A DNA stretch of 64,000 nt from Terrisporobacter petrolearius (GTDB lineage: Bacteria > Bacillota > Clostridia > Peptostreptococcales > Peptostreptococcaceae), in assembly GCF_032598785.1 (NCBI RefSeq), contig NZ_CP102984.1; one strand, 5' to 3'. The translations under genes were made by a program, and so were the position numbers. The notes beneath the pieces were generated by a model. It did not search any database. It worked only from the letters and a program-made list of their open reading frames with translations, and had not been told where the DNA came from. This document shows positions 51,313 to 60,155 of the stretch, piece after piece. Every line of letters starts with the position of its first letter. Within the stretch, counting starts at the first letter, position 1.

Positions 51313-52872
51313 TACTTCAATCTCAATTCCAGATTTAAAGCATATTACAAAGTGGTCATCATAAACAGTAACATTCTGGATAATCTTCCTTACTAGGGTA
51401 TCATCATATCTTAGGGTACGGTATTTGTTAATGCGGATAAATGCAATCAACTCATTGATTCGTTCATTCTCGCCACTGAGGGAGGCATCTTCTACTAAAA
51501 GGGTCTGGCGCTTATCTCGCAGTCCATCAATCTCATCTGCTAGATGTTCATAGTCTTGACCTTTATTGGCCTGCTTGATGAGTTCTTTTTGTTTTTCTTC
51601 TAGCAAGTTGTTAATCTCTGAAATTTGGTATTCTGTTGTTTCGCCAATCACGGCATGAATATTTTCTTCCAAGGTCTTTATCATGTTATTGCCACCTGCA
51701 AGTAGCCTATTAATCGCAGTCATTACAGCACCATAGAGTTCATCTTCTTTTACCGTTCTATTCTTACAGACCTCAGGTCCTTGCTCGATTCTAGTCACGC
51801 ATCGCCAGACAAATTCTTTTCTGCCGTGAATATTCCAATATGTTCTCCTATAAATATCCCCACAATCTCCACAGAAGGTGATGGCGCTTAAAGCGTATTT
51901 GCTGCTATAAATTCGTTTGTTCTTGTCTGCTCCTGTGTAGATGTTCCTTCTTCGATGAATTTCCTCCTGAACTTGCAAGTATAATTCTTTGGGAATAATC
52001 GCCTCATGGCTATTTTCAACATAATACTGGGGAAGATGACCTTCATTCTTAACTCGTTTCTTGGTTAGAAAATCTACAGTAACAGTCTTTTGTAAGAGGG
52101 CATCTCCGATGTATTTTTCATTTTGGAGGATTTTTTTAACTGATTCCGGTCGCCATCTTGGTTTTCCTGCTGCTGTTAAAATACCATCCTTTTCAAGGGC
52201 TCGACCAATGCCCACTAGACTCTGACCTTCAAGGTATTCTCGGTAGATGCGTTTGATAATCTCAGCTTCTTCGGGAACAATGATTAAATTTCCATCTTCA
52301 TCTTTGGTGTAGCCCATAAATCGCTTATGGTTGACCTGCACCTTTCCTTGTTGGTATCGGTACTGTAGCCCAAGCTTAACGTTTTGTGAAAGGCTCTGGC
52401 TTTCCTGTTGTGCCAAAGATGCCATAATAGTCAGCAAAACCTCACCTTTGGCATCCATGGTATTGATGTTCTCTTTCTCGAAATAAACGGATATGTTCTT
52501 ATCCTTGAGCTGTCTAATGTATTGAAGGCAGTCTAGGGTGTTACGTGCAAATCGGCTGATGGATTTTGTAATAATCATGTCGATATTACCGTCCATACAC
52601 TCTGCAATCATGCGATTAAATTCGTCACGCTTTTTAGTGTTCGTCCCGGAGATACCATCATCTGCAAAGATGCCGGCAAACTCCCATTCATTATTTTTCT
52701 TTATAAACTCTGTATAGTGTGCGACCTGAACCTCATAACTAGAATTTTGTTCTTCCGTTTCTGTAGAAACACGGCAATAGGCAGCAACACGAAGTTTCTT
52801 TATCTGTTCTTTTGCGGCTGTACTTCCCACTCTTTTACGAGCAGGAATGACCATTATATTTTTCTCTGTCAC
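51310..52872 (-). CDS. Large serine recombinase, third of three
   Basis: A 520-residue site-specific recombinase. The resolvase domain has AAYCRVSTETEEQNSS with the catalytic Ser near 35 and ITKSISRFARNTLDCL. A recombinase domain follows (GYTKDEDGNLIIVPEEAE, ILQNEKYIGDALLQK), then a zinc ribbon (FCGDCGDIYRR to WRCVTR) and a coiled coil (about 410-470). It starts at a GTG one base after the stop of the preceding small gene. It should act in integration or excision of this element together with its two partners. Confidence 0.9.
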   Translation of the reverse strand: MTEKNIMVIPARKRVGSTAAKEQIKKLRVAAYCRVSTETEEQNSSYEVQVAHYTEFIKKNNEWEFAGIFADDGISGTNTKKRDEFNRMIAECMDGNIDMIITKSISRFARNTLDCLQYIRQLKDKNISVYFEKENINTMDAKGEVLLTIMASLAQQESQSLSQNVKLGLQYRYQQGKVQVNHKRFMGYTKDEDGNLIIVPEEAEIIKRIYREYLEGQSLVGIGRALEKDGILTAAGKPRWRPESVKKILQNEKYIGDALLQKTVTVDFLTKKRVKNEGHLPQYYVENSHEAIIPKELYLQVQEEIHRRRNIYTGADKNKRIYSSKYALSAITFCGDCGDIYRRTYWNIHGRKEFVWRCVTRIEQGPEVCKNRTVKEDELYGAVMTAINRLLAGGNNMIKTLEENIHAVIGETTEYQISEINNLLEEKQKELIKQANKGQDYEHLADEIDGLRDKRQTLLVEDASLSGENERINELIAFIRINKYRTLRYDDTLVRKIIQNVTVYDDHFVICFKSGIEIEV

Positions 52873-52873
52873 T

Positions 52874-53290
52874 TTATTCCTCGCTTTCTATCAGACTGTA
52901 TAAGTATTCTGCTCGGTCAAAAGGATCCATGGGCATCTTATTATCCGCTTTCCTCATTTTGAATCGTTCTTTGGGAGGGGGAGAGGTGAAAGCAGCAAGC
53001 TCTACCACTCGTCCTAAATCCTTTGCACGTTTATCTCTAACTTCTTCAGCTTTATCAAATATCTCTTTATCAATGATTGCTGGATACGTATCATTTCCAA
53101 GGTAGTTGACGTTTTTCAAAATGCGTCCCATCACAGAGTGTGTCTTATCAATACCTGCCTGTTCGCCAGCCACTGTAAGGGATAGTCCTGATATGTATTT
53201 CTCAAAGAATACCTTTACTTGACCTGCTGCCTTTTCATCGACAGTAACCTCTCCATCTTGAATTTTGTATCCATATGGAATATATGCCAT
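52874..53290 (-). CDS. Small recombinase-domain protein, second of three
   Basis: A 138-residue protein with the recombinase domain only: AYIPYGYKIQDGEVTVDEKA, SGLSLTVAGEQAGIDKTHSV and ILKNVNYLGNDTYPAIIDKE. The catalytic resolvase domain is absent, so it cannot cut DNA. It probably assists its partners in site recognition or directionality. The start codon follows the upstream recombinase stop with no gap, which indicates strict coupling. Confidence 0.8.
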   Translation of the reverse strand: MAYIPYGYKIQDGEVTVDEKAAGQVKVFFEKYISGLSLTVAGEQAGIDKTHSVMGRILKNVNYLGNDTYPAIIDKEIFDKAEEVRDKRAKDLGRVVELAAFTSPPPKERFKMRKADNKMPMDPFDRAEYLYSLIESEE

Positions 53291-54853
53291 TTATCTCACC
53301 ACCTTTTCTTTCAGGGAAAGACCGCATTTCAAATTGAATGTCAGCTCATCCCTGGAATTAACAATGATGTTCTCTACAAATTCTTCAAATAATTCTTCTG
53401 TGTAGTCACCATTAAAATTATCTGCTGACACGTAATCAATGAGGTCCTTTATATCGTTTGCTCGTAAAACCCCACTCGTAGAGTTCGTTACCAGGTTTGT
53501 TTTTTCAGTTGAAAAATTTCTGATTTCGTTATCTAAAACATTCCGCTCTTGATTAAAAAGTGCAGGTTCAAGGAAACCTTTGGCCATCAATGTAATAAGG
53601 GTATTGCGTTCTTCCATGAGTTGCTCCATTCGCTTATCAATAGCATCCATTCTTTCACGGTCGCTTTCTTCATCAATTTGGCTAATTGATTTGAATAGCG
53701 GTTCTAAGATTAGCTTATGACTGAAAGCAAGCTTATTCATCATGGTGGTAAATGTGGCTTTTATTTCTCCATCTCGTAGAAACAACATGGAGCAACTCTC
53801 TTTGTCTTCGATATGACCGATGCAACTCCAAGCAATGTAACTCCTACCAGCTGAGTAGTTTGTCTTTCTCCTAAAATTGCGACCACACTCTCCACAGACA
53901 ATCTTGCCACTTAAAGCATATCGATTAAGATAAACGTTCTTTTTCACGCCCTTACACTTCATCTTGGCTCTTTCATCAATGAGATCTTGTGCCTTAGCAA
54001 AGTCTTCTCTACTTATAATAGGTTCATGATTGTCCTTGTAATAGTACTGGTCTTTTTCACCTGTATTCGAATGGCGGTTGTAGTTACTATCTGTGTAAGT
54101 CTTTTGTAACAAAACATCTCCCATGTATTTTTCGTTTCGGAGCATGTCTATCACCGTGCCTGCACTCCAGTGATTACCTCTTCTTGCTGGGATTTTGTCT
54201 TTGTTCAAACCTCTTGCTATAGTACCTCCACCTTTCCCTGAAAGGCACTCAGCAAAAATACGTTTGATGATTTCTGCTTCTTCTGGGACAATTACCATTT
54301 CACCATCTATATTGGTATAGCCATAAGGTGGAGTACCAACATAACTGCCGTTTTGAAATCTCTTTTGAATGGACCACTTGTTGTTTTGTGAAATAGATGC
54401 AGACTCTTCTGCAGCAAATCCTGAAAGGATAGAAAGCATCAGCTCACTTTCCATATCACCCGTATTTAGATTCTCTTTTTCAAAATAAATGTAAACATCG
54501 ATATCAATCAGCTTTCTTACTAACTCTAGACAATCTACTGTATTACGAGCAAAGCGGCTGATTGATTTGGTGATAATAAAATCTATCCGACCTTGCTTAC
54601 AATCTCGTATCATGCGGAGCAGTTCAGTCCGTTTCTCCATCTTGGTGCCGGAGATCCCTTCGTCATAATAAAGACCAGCAAACTCCCATTCAGGATTAGA
54701 CTTAATATAGCGCTCATAGTGTTCACGCTGTGCTTTAAGGCTTTCAAGCTGTTCATCACTATCGGTTGAGACCCTGGCATAGGCGGCAACCCTAAGTTTC
54801 GTATTAGGTAGTTGTCCTTGGGGCAGTTCATCTATTTTTGTTATCTTTTTCAT
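53291..54853 (-). CDS. Large serine recombinase, first of three
   Basis: About 520 residues. VAAYARVSTDSDEQLESLKA has the catalytic Ser near 30; ITKSISRFARNTVDCL, the recombinase domain with PPYGYTNIDGEMVIVPEEAE, a zinc ribbon (VCGECGRNFRRKT) and a coiled coil near 420-450 follow. It is paralogous to the gene at 51310. I choose the ATG at 54853, 7 bases after GAGG; the frame can start two codons earlier. It heads the three-gene recombinase operon. Confidence 0.9.
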   Translation of the reverse strand: MKKITKIDELPQGQLPNTKLRVAAYARVSTDSDEQLESLKAQREHYERYIKSNPEWEFAGLYYDEGISGTKMEKRTELLRMIRDCKQGRIDFIITKSISRFARNTVDCLELVRKLIDIDVYIYFEKENLNTGDMESELMLSILSGFAAEESASISQNNKWSIQKRFQNGSYVGTPPYGYTNIDGEMVIVPEEAEIIKRIFAECLSGKGGGTIARGLNKDKIPARRGNHWSAGTVIDMLRNEKYMGDVLLQKTYTDSNYNRHSNTGEKDQYYYKDNHEPIISREDFAKAQDLIDERAKMKCKGVKKNVYLNRYALSGKIVCGECGRNFRRKTNYSAGRSYIAWSCIGHIEDKESCSMLFLRDGEIKATFTTMMNKLAFSHKLILEPLFKSISQIDEESDRERMDAIDKRMEQLMEERNTLITLMAKGFLEPALFNQERNVLDNEIRNFSTEKTNLVTNSTSGVLRANDIKDLIDYVSADNFNGDYTEELFEEFVENIIVNSRDELTFNLKCGLSLKEKVVR

Positions 54854-54914
54854 CATCACACCTCGCTTTCATCCATTACATATATCACTCTAAAAGCCAC
54901 TAATAGCAAGCTTT

Positions 54915-55133
54915 TTAGGACATAATCTTGGCTAGTCGAGGGGAGAATTTCTCTCGGTTTAATGCTGATATTTTGTGTAATTCATCCGCTGTAATTTTGC
55001 CTTCTTTATAAAGCATTTTGATAATGCTCTCCGCCATATGAAAGTCATATTCCCTCTGCAAATCTTCTGTTGTCATCTGTTCTGCTTTGCCCTTGATAGT
55101 AGGACAACCGTCTTTTACTTCAAAAATGTTCAT
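54915..55133 (-). CDS. Small element protein with SHOCT-like tail
   Basis: A 72-residue protein, MNIFEVKDGCPTIKGKAEQM, LQREYDFHMAESIIKMLYKE and GKITADELHKISALNREKFS. The segment LYKEGKITADELHKI is SHOCT-like. It is commonly found beside serine recombinases in clostridial elements; the function is unknown. The start at 55133 follows AGGAGGTG, which is the right arm of a hairpin with CACCTCCT at 55165-55172 in the other strand sense (see regulatory entry). Confidence 0.7.
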   Translation of the reverse strand: MNIFEVKDGCPTIKGKAEQMTTEDLQREYDFHMAESIIKMLYKEGKITADELHKISALNREKFSPRLAKIMS

Positions 55134-55140
55134 AGAAAAA

Positions 55141-55172
55141 CACCTCCTACCTAGTAGCCACGGCAGGAGGTG
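55141..55172 (-). promoter_or_regulatory. Hairpin sequestering the ribosome binding site of the 72-residue protein
   Basis: CACCTCCT and AGGAGGTG are exact complements around GGCTACTAGGT-containing loop sequence, and AGGAGGTG is the Shine-Dalgarno itself. A related structure with the same CTACTAGGTAG loop precedes the gene at 59181. Confidence 0.7.
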
Positions 55173-55188
55173 AAATCTGATGGTTTTA

Positions 55189-57129
55189 TTAATCTTTTTG
55201 ATAAAAGTCACATTCATAGCCATCGGCATCAAGGAGCAGCCCTTTCGCCCAAGGTGGCACTTGACTCATCTGTTTACATACTTCAGTAACCGATATTTGA
55301 GGATTAGTTTCAATAATTACTTCATCATGGACATGAGCCACAATTCTGTAATGACGGAGAGACTTCATTGCGTGCATCAAAATATCACGGGATATGGCTT
55401 GAACAATATTCTCTACAAACTTAGGACCGTAACTTTCAAGACGCTCCCATTTCTTTGTTCCACCTACTCCTTCATAGGTCACAGACTCACCACCAAACTG
55501 ATTCTCACCAATTCGAGGCTTTACATAGGCAAGCCTTCTGCCGGAAGGAAGAACGATAAAAAGCATGCCACTAAAACAATGAAACTCGATGCTATGGGTT
55601 TCTTGTGATTTATTTTCCTTTACGCATTGTTTAGCCGCCCGATCCACATCCCACCAGAACTGTGTGATGTTTGGATTAGACATTCTCCAGGCATTCACAA
55701 GCGGTTTTAATTCTTCCTCTTCAAGCCCCATCTCTAATGCACCCATGGCTTTTAGCGCACCAACAGAACCACCATATCCAAGTGCCAATTCAGCGATTTT
55801 ACCCTTCTGTCTCAAGTGACCGTTCACACCATGCTTTTCAACGGGGACTTTAAACATCTGGGAGGCAGATGCACAGTAGATATCGCCACCACTAGCAAAT
55901 ACCTTTGTTCGCCATGTTTCGCCTGCGAGCCATGAAAGCACACGAGCCTCAATGGCTGAGAAGTCAGCCACAATAAACTTATGACCAACTCTTGGTACAA
56001 AGGCTGTACGAATCAGTTGTGAGAGGGTATCAGGTATATCTTCATAGAGCATTTCCAGTGTTTCAACATCACCATTTCTGACAATATTTCGTGCCTCTTT
56101 TAAGTCTGGCATATGGTTTTGAGGGAGGTTTTGCAATTGCACAAGCCTTCCGGCAAAGCGTCCTGTTCTGTTAGCTCCATAAAACTGAAACATACCTCTA
56201 GCTCTTGAATCACTACAGACCGCATTTTCCATTGCTGTATATTTCTTTACTGAGGATTTTGCCAGTTGCTGACGAAGTGAAAGAACTTCATTTAGTTCAC
56301 CATCGGTTTCCTTAAGTTTCTCAGCGACAGCTTTTTTACCGAGAGTCTCCATCTCTAGACCATTTTCACAAAGCCAGCCTTTCATCTGTTGCACGGAGTT
56401 AGGGTTATCGAGATTTGTTATCTGCTGCATGACGGTTAGTAGTTTTTCATGAGATATGTCATCCATGGCGATGGCCTGCTTAACAAAATCCATATCCACC
56501 TTTATGCCTCGATCGTTGATTTCTTGGTCGAGATGATACTCAACCCAGATGTCTTCTGGCACTGGAAACTTAATCAATCTTTGTTGTATCTGTATTTCTG
56601 CCTCCACATCACGTTTGTTATATACTTTAAACTGCTGCCATTTATCGATTTCATCAGTGGGTAGGTTACGGGTTCTACCACCATTTATTTTTGTTGGAGT
56701 ACATGGAAGACAAAAATATCGTATCAGGTCTTTACCCTCCGTCAGCTTTTGCTTTTCAAGTCCTAGCACTGCACCTACACCTTCTAAAGAAAGAGGTAAC
56801 CCCATATAGGCAGACCAAACCATGGAACATTTCCATGAGGAAGGATTTAGATAAGTCCCAGTGGGATAGCCCAAATAACGTGAAAGGCATACTCGCTCAA
56901 ACTGAGCATTAAATGCCCACTTCGTAATGGTTTCATCGGTTAAGGCATCTAGGATTTCTTTTGGAATCTTTTCTCCATTCTTCAAATCGATGACCTTAAC
57001 TTCACCACCGTCAACCGCATAACCAAACAGCATCACCTCAAAATCATCTGCTTCTACGTAACGATAAACACCACTCTTTTGTAGATTGGTAGATGAATAG
57101 GTTTCTATATCAATTTCTAAGTTCTTCAT
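55189..57129 (-). CDS. Phage/ICE-type DNA polymerase A
   Basis: A 646-residue family A DNA polymerase. The N-terminal 3'-5' exonuclease has the metal motif EIDIETYSS; the polymerase domain has motif A VADFSAIEARVLSWLAG near 385, motif B RQKGKIAELALGYGG near 440 and motif C HVHDEV near 597. This short form is that of phages and integrative elements; it lacks the 5' nuclease of chromosomal Pol I. The start at 57129 follows AAAGGTGG. It follows DUF2815 and DUF2800 proteins, as in many element replication modules. Confidence 0.92.
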   Translation of the reverse strand: MKNLEIDIETYSSTNLQKSGVYRYVEADDFEVMLFGYAVDGGEVKVIDLKNGEKIPKEILDALTDETITKWAFNAQFERVCLSRYLGYPTGTYLNPSSWKCSMVWSAYMGLPLSLEGVGAVLGLEKQKLTEGKDLIRYFCLPCTPTKINGGRTRNLPTDEIDKWQQFKVYNKRDVEAEIQIQQRLIKFPVPEDIWVEYHLDQEINDRGIKVDMDFVKQAIAMDDISHEKLLTVMQQITNLDNPNSVQQMKGWLCENGLEMETLGKKAVAEKLKETDGELNEVLSLRQQLAKSSVKKYTAMENAVCSDSRARGMFQFYGANRTGRFAGRLVQLQNLPQNHMPDLKEARNIVRNGDVETLEMLYEDIPDTLSQLIRTAFVPRVGHKFIVADFSAIEARVLSWLAGETWRTKVFASGGDIYCASASQMFKVPVEKHGVNGHLRQKGKIAELALGYGGSVGALKAMGALEMGLEEEELKPLVNAWRMSNPNITQFWWDVDRAAKQCVKENKSQETHSIEFHCFSGMLFIVLPSGRRLAYVKPRIGENQFGGESVTYEGVGGTKKWERLESYGPKFVENIVQAISRDILMHAMKSLRHYRIVAHVHDEVIIETNPQISVTEVCKQMSQVPPWAKGLLLDADGYECDFYQKD

Positions 57130-57202
57130 AGCTACCACCTTTCCTAAATGAAAAAAGGTGGCAGAGGTAAGACCTCCACCACCATCAAGTTTTCTATTCC
57201 TT

Positions 57203-57754
57203 TTAGGCAAGGAAGTCATCATCGACAAGAGTCGTAAAATCATCTACTGCAGAAGTCTTACCGCCTAGAGGTTCTCCGTCTCTAATTTTTTGAATGTTAC
57301 CAAGACCACAAGCTACACCCTTATTGCCGTTGGAGTTGAAAGCATAGAAGTTAAGAGAAACTCTACCGTAACAACCGCTGTATACCTCGCTACGATCCAG
57401 TATCGGCTTAACACTTTTATCTACAATCTGTGGCGCTGTCTTGCTATTTGCATTGATGAAGTAATGGCCTTTATAAGCCTCATCATCACGCTCTACATCA
57501 CCATCACGCAGCGGTAGTTTAATGGCTGCCTTATTTGGTTTCTTACCACCAAACTTTGCGATACCTTCCTCAATGGCAGCATCAACTGCTGCATGGATGG
57601 CATTAATGGTTTCCTTGTCATCCTTTGGAATAAGGACGGATACGCTGTACTTTTCCGCACCACCATTAATGGATATAGGCTCCCAACCGTGGAAGTAAGA
57701 GAATCTTGAGTTTACACCTGTGATAACTTTTGTCTTGTTTTGCATATTTGCCAT
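57203..57754 (-). CDS. DUF2815 protein, SSB-like
   Basis: A 183-residue protein, KTKVITGVNSRFSYFHGWEP, GGAEKYSVSVLIPKDD and SGCYGRVSLNFYAFNSNGNK. These are the signatures of DUF2815, an OB-fold single-strand DNA-binding protein of phages and ICEs. The start ATG follows GGAGGATTAAAT. It lies between the polymerase and DUF2800 genes in the replication operon. The acidic C-terminus (VDDFTTLVDDDFLA) is typical of SSB proteins. Confidence 0.88.
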   Translation of the reverse strand: MANMQNKTKVITGVNSRFSYFHGWEPISINGGAEKYSVSVLIPKDDKETINAIHAAVDAAIEEGIAKFGGKKPNKAAIKLPLRDGDVERDDEAYKGHYFINANSKTAPQIVDKSVKPILDRSEVYSGCYGRVSLNFYAFNSNGNKGVACGLGNIQKIRDGEPLGGKTSAVDDFTTLVDDDFLA

Positions 57755-57759
57755 AATAT

Positions 57760-58896
57760 TTAATCCTCCATAATTTCGTTAAATTCGTTTTTAGCATCTG
57801 CTACGTTCATTGCCGGTCTTTTATCTGAGTTTGGAACAAGAGTCGGCTTACCCGGTGGTTTGTAAATGAGGTCACCGAGGAGTTCCTCAAATTTGGATTT
57901 ACCCATCAGTTTTTGCATCTCTGTCAGCGGAATAAGGCTCTTTCTGTAAATGTCCTTATATCCACCTGCCACGGCTTTTTCTGCAATGGCTCCTTCATCT
58001 TTGTACTTGCGAACCGAGCGACCTTCCACAACTTTAAAACCGTTCCACTCTTTACCGTGATTGACTGCTGCATCAGTGGCATAGGCTGTTATTTCATTCG
58101 CCCACTTGGTAAGGTCGGGAAGAATAAGTAAGATTTCTTCTATCTCAGCATCCGTCAGCAGAGGTGGCATCTTGAATTCTTTCTCTGCAAGTTTTAGCTT
58201 TTCTTCGGCTCTGGCCCGACATCTGTTTGCCGCTTTACAGAAGGTACACCATGGACCGGGGATGTATTCACCCTCACCGTTGAAGGCTTTGTCAGCTCTG
58301 GGCTTTAGTTCCTCTTCCGCCCAGCCTTTTAGTTCTTCCACCGGTATTGTCCAGGTGCTGACATTTTCTCTTCTAGGCTGAAAGATCGTCATGGACACTT
58401 CTTTAATGTCGTACAGGTGATCATAGATTCCAAGTGCTCCTAGGGCATAGAGCTTCATCTGTGGATTGTCCACTGCATCAACTAGCACACCCAGTCCATA
58501 TTTAAAGTCTACGATGTGAAGTCTGTCATCTGAAATGATTACACAGTCTCCTGTCCCAAAACCATCTGGAACATAACAAGAGAAGTCAAGACGTTGTTCA
58601 ATAAGAACGATAGGATCTGTGCAAGACTTTCTTGCAAGTTCCACCTGCTCCATAACAAAGTCCACGTAAGCATCTGTACATTCCTCCATCTCATCAGAGT
58701 TATACTCAGAGATAGGTCGCTGACTTCTCATATGAAGTGCCTTTTTTAGTTTGTGTTCACACAGGTCATGAGCCGCTGTGCCTTCTTTTGCTGCCTCACC
58801 ACTTTGGTCTTCAAACTCCAGTTCAAGTCTTGCAGAGGGTAGGCAGTTAAGCCACCTTTGGGATGAGGATGCAGATAATATTGCATGATTACCCAT
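57760..58896 (-). CDS. DUF2800 protein, PD-(D/E)XK nuclease-like
   Basis: About 378 residues. SASSSQRWLNCLPSARLELE and EGTAAHDLCEHKLKK begin it; GTGDCVIISDDRLHIVDFKYG carries the GD...DFK nuclease core; WCTFCKAANRCRARAEEKL is a cysteine cluster that may hold an Fe-S centre. These are DUF2800 features, related to RecB-type exonucleases used in element recombination. The start at 58896 overlaps the upstream gene by 8 bases. It is separated from DUF2815 by 5 bases. Confidence 0.87.
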   Translation of the reverse strand: MGNHAILSASSSQRWLNCLPSARLELEFEDQSGEAAKEGTAAHDLCEHKLKKALHMRSQRPISEYNSDEMEECTDAYVDFVMEQVELARKSCTDPIVLIEQRLDFSCYVPDGFGTGDCVIISDDRLHIVDFKYGLGVLVDAVDNPQMKLYALGALGIYDHLYDIKEVSMTIFQPRRENVSTWTIPVEELKGWAEEELKPRADKAFNGEGEYIPGPWCTFCKAANRCRARAEEKLKLAEKEFKMPPLLTDAEIEEILLILPDLTKWANEITAYATDAAVNHGKEWNGFKVVEGRSVRKYKDEGAIAEKAVAGGYKDIYRKSLIPLTEMQKLMGKSKFEELLGDLIYKPPGKPTLVPNSDKRPAMNVADAKNEFNEIMED

Positions 58897-59206
58897 TTCC
58901 AAGCTCCTCCGCATCTTTCAAGATGTCAGAATAATAAGCCTTATCAACAGCACTTAACTTGTCTGCACCATACTTCTGAATGAGTCCTCGCACTTCGGCA
59001 GTAAACCCAATCTGGCTCTTTTCAGCAAGTACCATACGCACTTTTTCAAGTGGGATATCCGGCTCTTTTACTGGTTCTTGTTCAGTTGTAGCTTTTGCAC
59101 CTGGAGCAGGATCTCCTTCTGTCATCGCATCGCAAACTGCCTGTATGCTGTCAGCAAGACTTCGCATATCATTGACCACTTCAAGCAGTAATTTTATTTT
59201 GCTCAA
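58889..59206 (-). CDS. Small element protein, function unknown
   Basis: A 105-residue protein from a TTG at 59206, 8 bases after AGGAGG. KIKLLLEVVNDMRSLADSIQ begins it, then a proline/glutamate linker, then VRMVLAEKSQIGFTAEVRGL and IQKYGADKLSAVD. The latter segment is common in proteins beside DUF2800 and in some rRNA biogenesis-annotated phage proteins. It overlaps its neighbours at both ends and belongs to the replication operon. Confidence 0.75.
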   Translation of the reverse strand: MSKIKLLLEVVNDMRSLADSIQAVCDAMTEGDPAPGAKATTEQEPVKEPDIPLEKVRMVLAEKSQIGFTAEVRGLIQKYGADKLSAVDKAYYSDILKDAEELGNG

Positions 59207-59399
59207 GGTTAGTTCCTCCTTTCGTAATTTCACAGATAGATAGTTCCTCGATGCTATCTCCAGGGATCACAATCGTTACACGCTGTTTACTCCCTAAAAG
59301 AAAGCGAAGAATTCGTTCCCTTACGGACACATTACGGTAGGCAACAAGTCCGCCTGTCTGTGGTTTCTTAGAAACACTAATTTTGAGATTGTGTTTCAT
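59181..59399 (-). CDS. Small element protein, first gene of replication operon
   Basis: A 72-residue basic protein: KHNLKISVSKKPQTGGLVAY, RNVSVRERILRFLLGSKQRV and TIVIPGDSIEELSICEI. It is found at the head of DUF2800-DUF2815-polymerase modules. The ATG at 59399 has AGAGGTG 6 bases upstream. The function is unknown. Confidence 0.75.
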   Translation of the reverse strand: MKHNLKISVSKKPQTGGLVAYRNVSVRERILRFLLGSKQRVTIVIPGDSIEELSICEITKGGTNLEQNKITA

Positions 59400-59403
59400 A
59401 TCC

Positions 59404-59465
59404 ATCACCTCTTTCCAAAGGGCGATTTATTTATTGCCCTCTACCTAGTAGCCTCGGGAGGTGAT
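59404..59465 (-). promoter_or_regulatory. Hairpin sequestering the ribosome binding site of the replication operon
   Basis: ATCACCTC (at the 5' end in transcript sense) and GAGGTGAT (the Shine-Dalgarno region) are exact complements. Inside, GAGGGC pairs with GCCCTT, and the loop contains GGCTACTAGGTAGAGG, also found at 55141-55172. The operon may therefore be under translational control. Confidence 0.65.
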
Positions 59466-59539
59466 AGAATCTGAATCTCTTCATATATCATGTCAGCTTC
59501 ACATCATTGATTTCATAGTAGTTGATAAGTCCCCACGAA

Positions 59540-59625
59540 AAAAAATAAGGGTTTCCTGGTATTAGCATCATGGTAAAAACAATGGCACTAAAGATGCGAT
59601 GTCAGGAACCCTTTATTTTATTATT
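59540..59625. terminator. Large hairpin with AAATAAGGG/CCCTTTATTT ends
   Basis: AAATAAGGGTTTCCTG and CAGGAACCCTTTATTTT pair across 50 bases. A related hairpin follows at 59804-59866. Both lie between the replication module and the right attachment-like site. No gene was supported between them. Confidence 0.6.
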
Positions 59626-59803
59626 ATCATTCTTAGGAGAGTTACTTCGAATTCTTTTCACCAACGACACCTATGCTGATTTCGTTAGTCATCTTATCAA
59701 CTCACCACGTCTTTGCCAGCAATCGTGTCAACTCACCACATCAATATCCACATCATCTTCTTGATCATCTAACCCGCCTATCTTGGACAAGTTCCCACAA
59801 AGA

Positions 59804-59866
59804 AAAATCCCGTGATTATCCTTCCGGCTTGGAGCCAGATCTCAAATCACGGAAACCCTTTATTTA
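59804..59866. terminator. Large hairpin near the right attachment-like site
   Basis: CCGTGATT and AATCACGG form the stem; the loop contains a second stem CCGGCTTGGAGCCAG. It ends CCCTTTATTTATA. Confidence 0.6.
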
Positions 59867-59894
59867 TAAAGTTTTTTATCCCTAAAACATCGTA

Positions 59895-59945
59895 TTTACC
59901 TTAACCCTTGACATCAATACTACCGTCTCAACGTGCCTTGAGAGG
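59895..59945 (-). other. Attachment-like site, right copy (HVETVVLM sequence)
   Basis: On the minus strand SRHVETVVLMSRVKVNTMF, stop. It shares the core CATCAATACTACCGTCTC and CA-GTG coding sense with the left copy. The 11.7 kb between the two copies contains the recombinases and replication module. 59946-60155 has no recognisable gene. Confidence 0.6.
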
Positions 59946-60155
59946 ATAATAATGATGTCGTAAGTATCTAGTACCCCCTTGGTGGAAGGGTATGTTCCCA
60001 ACATCTAGACAAGAATCTTCCTGTTAAATTGAGATCTACTTTTTCGTCAATAAGTTAATAACTTAAGTACCTAGCTCCGTCAAATTTTCTAGCGGGAAAT
60101 TATTAATCTTTATATTTAAGCCTTAATTATCATAATAAAAAAATAGAGCAGACTT

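Noticed and set aside
55133..55232. N-terminal extension of the 72-residue element protein to 55232
   Set aside because: It reads through the ribosome-binding-site hairpin and the end of the polymerase gene; the ATG at 55133 has an optimal AGGAGGTG.
57130..57243. Extension of the polymerase gene to 57243
   Set aside because: It overlaps the DUF2815 gene in another frame, and the exonuclease motif starts only a few residues after the ATG at 57129, which has its own ribosome binding site.
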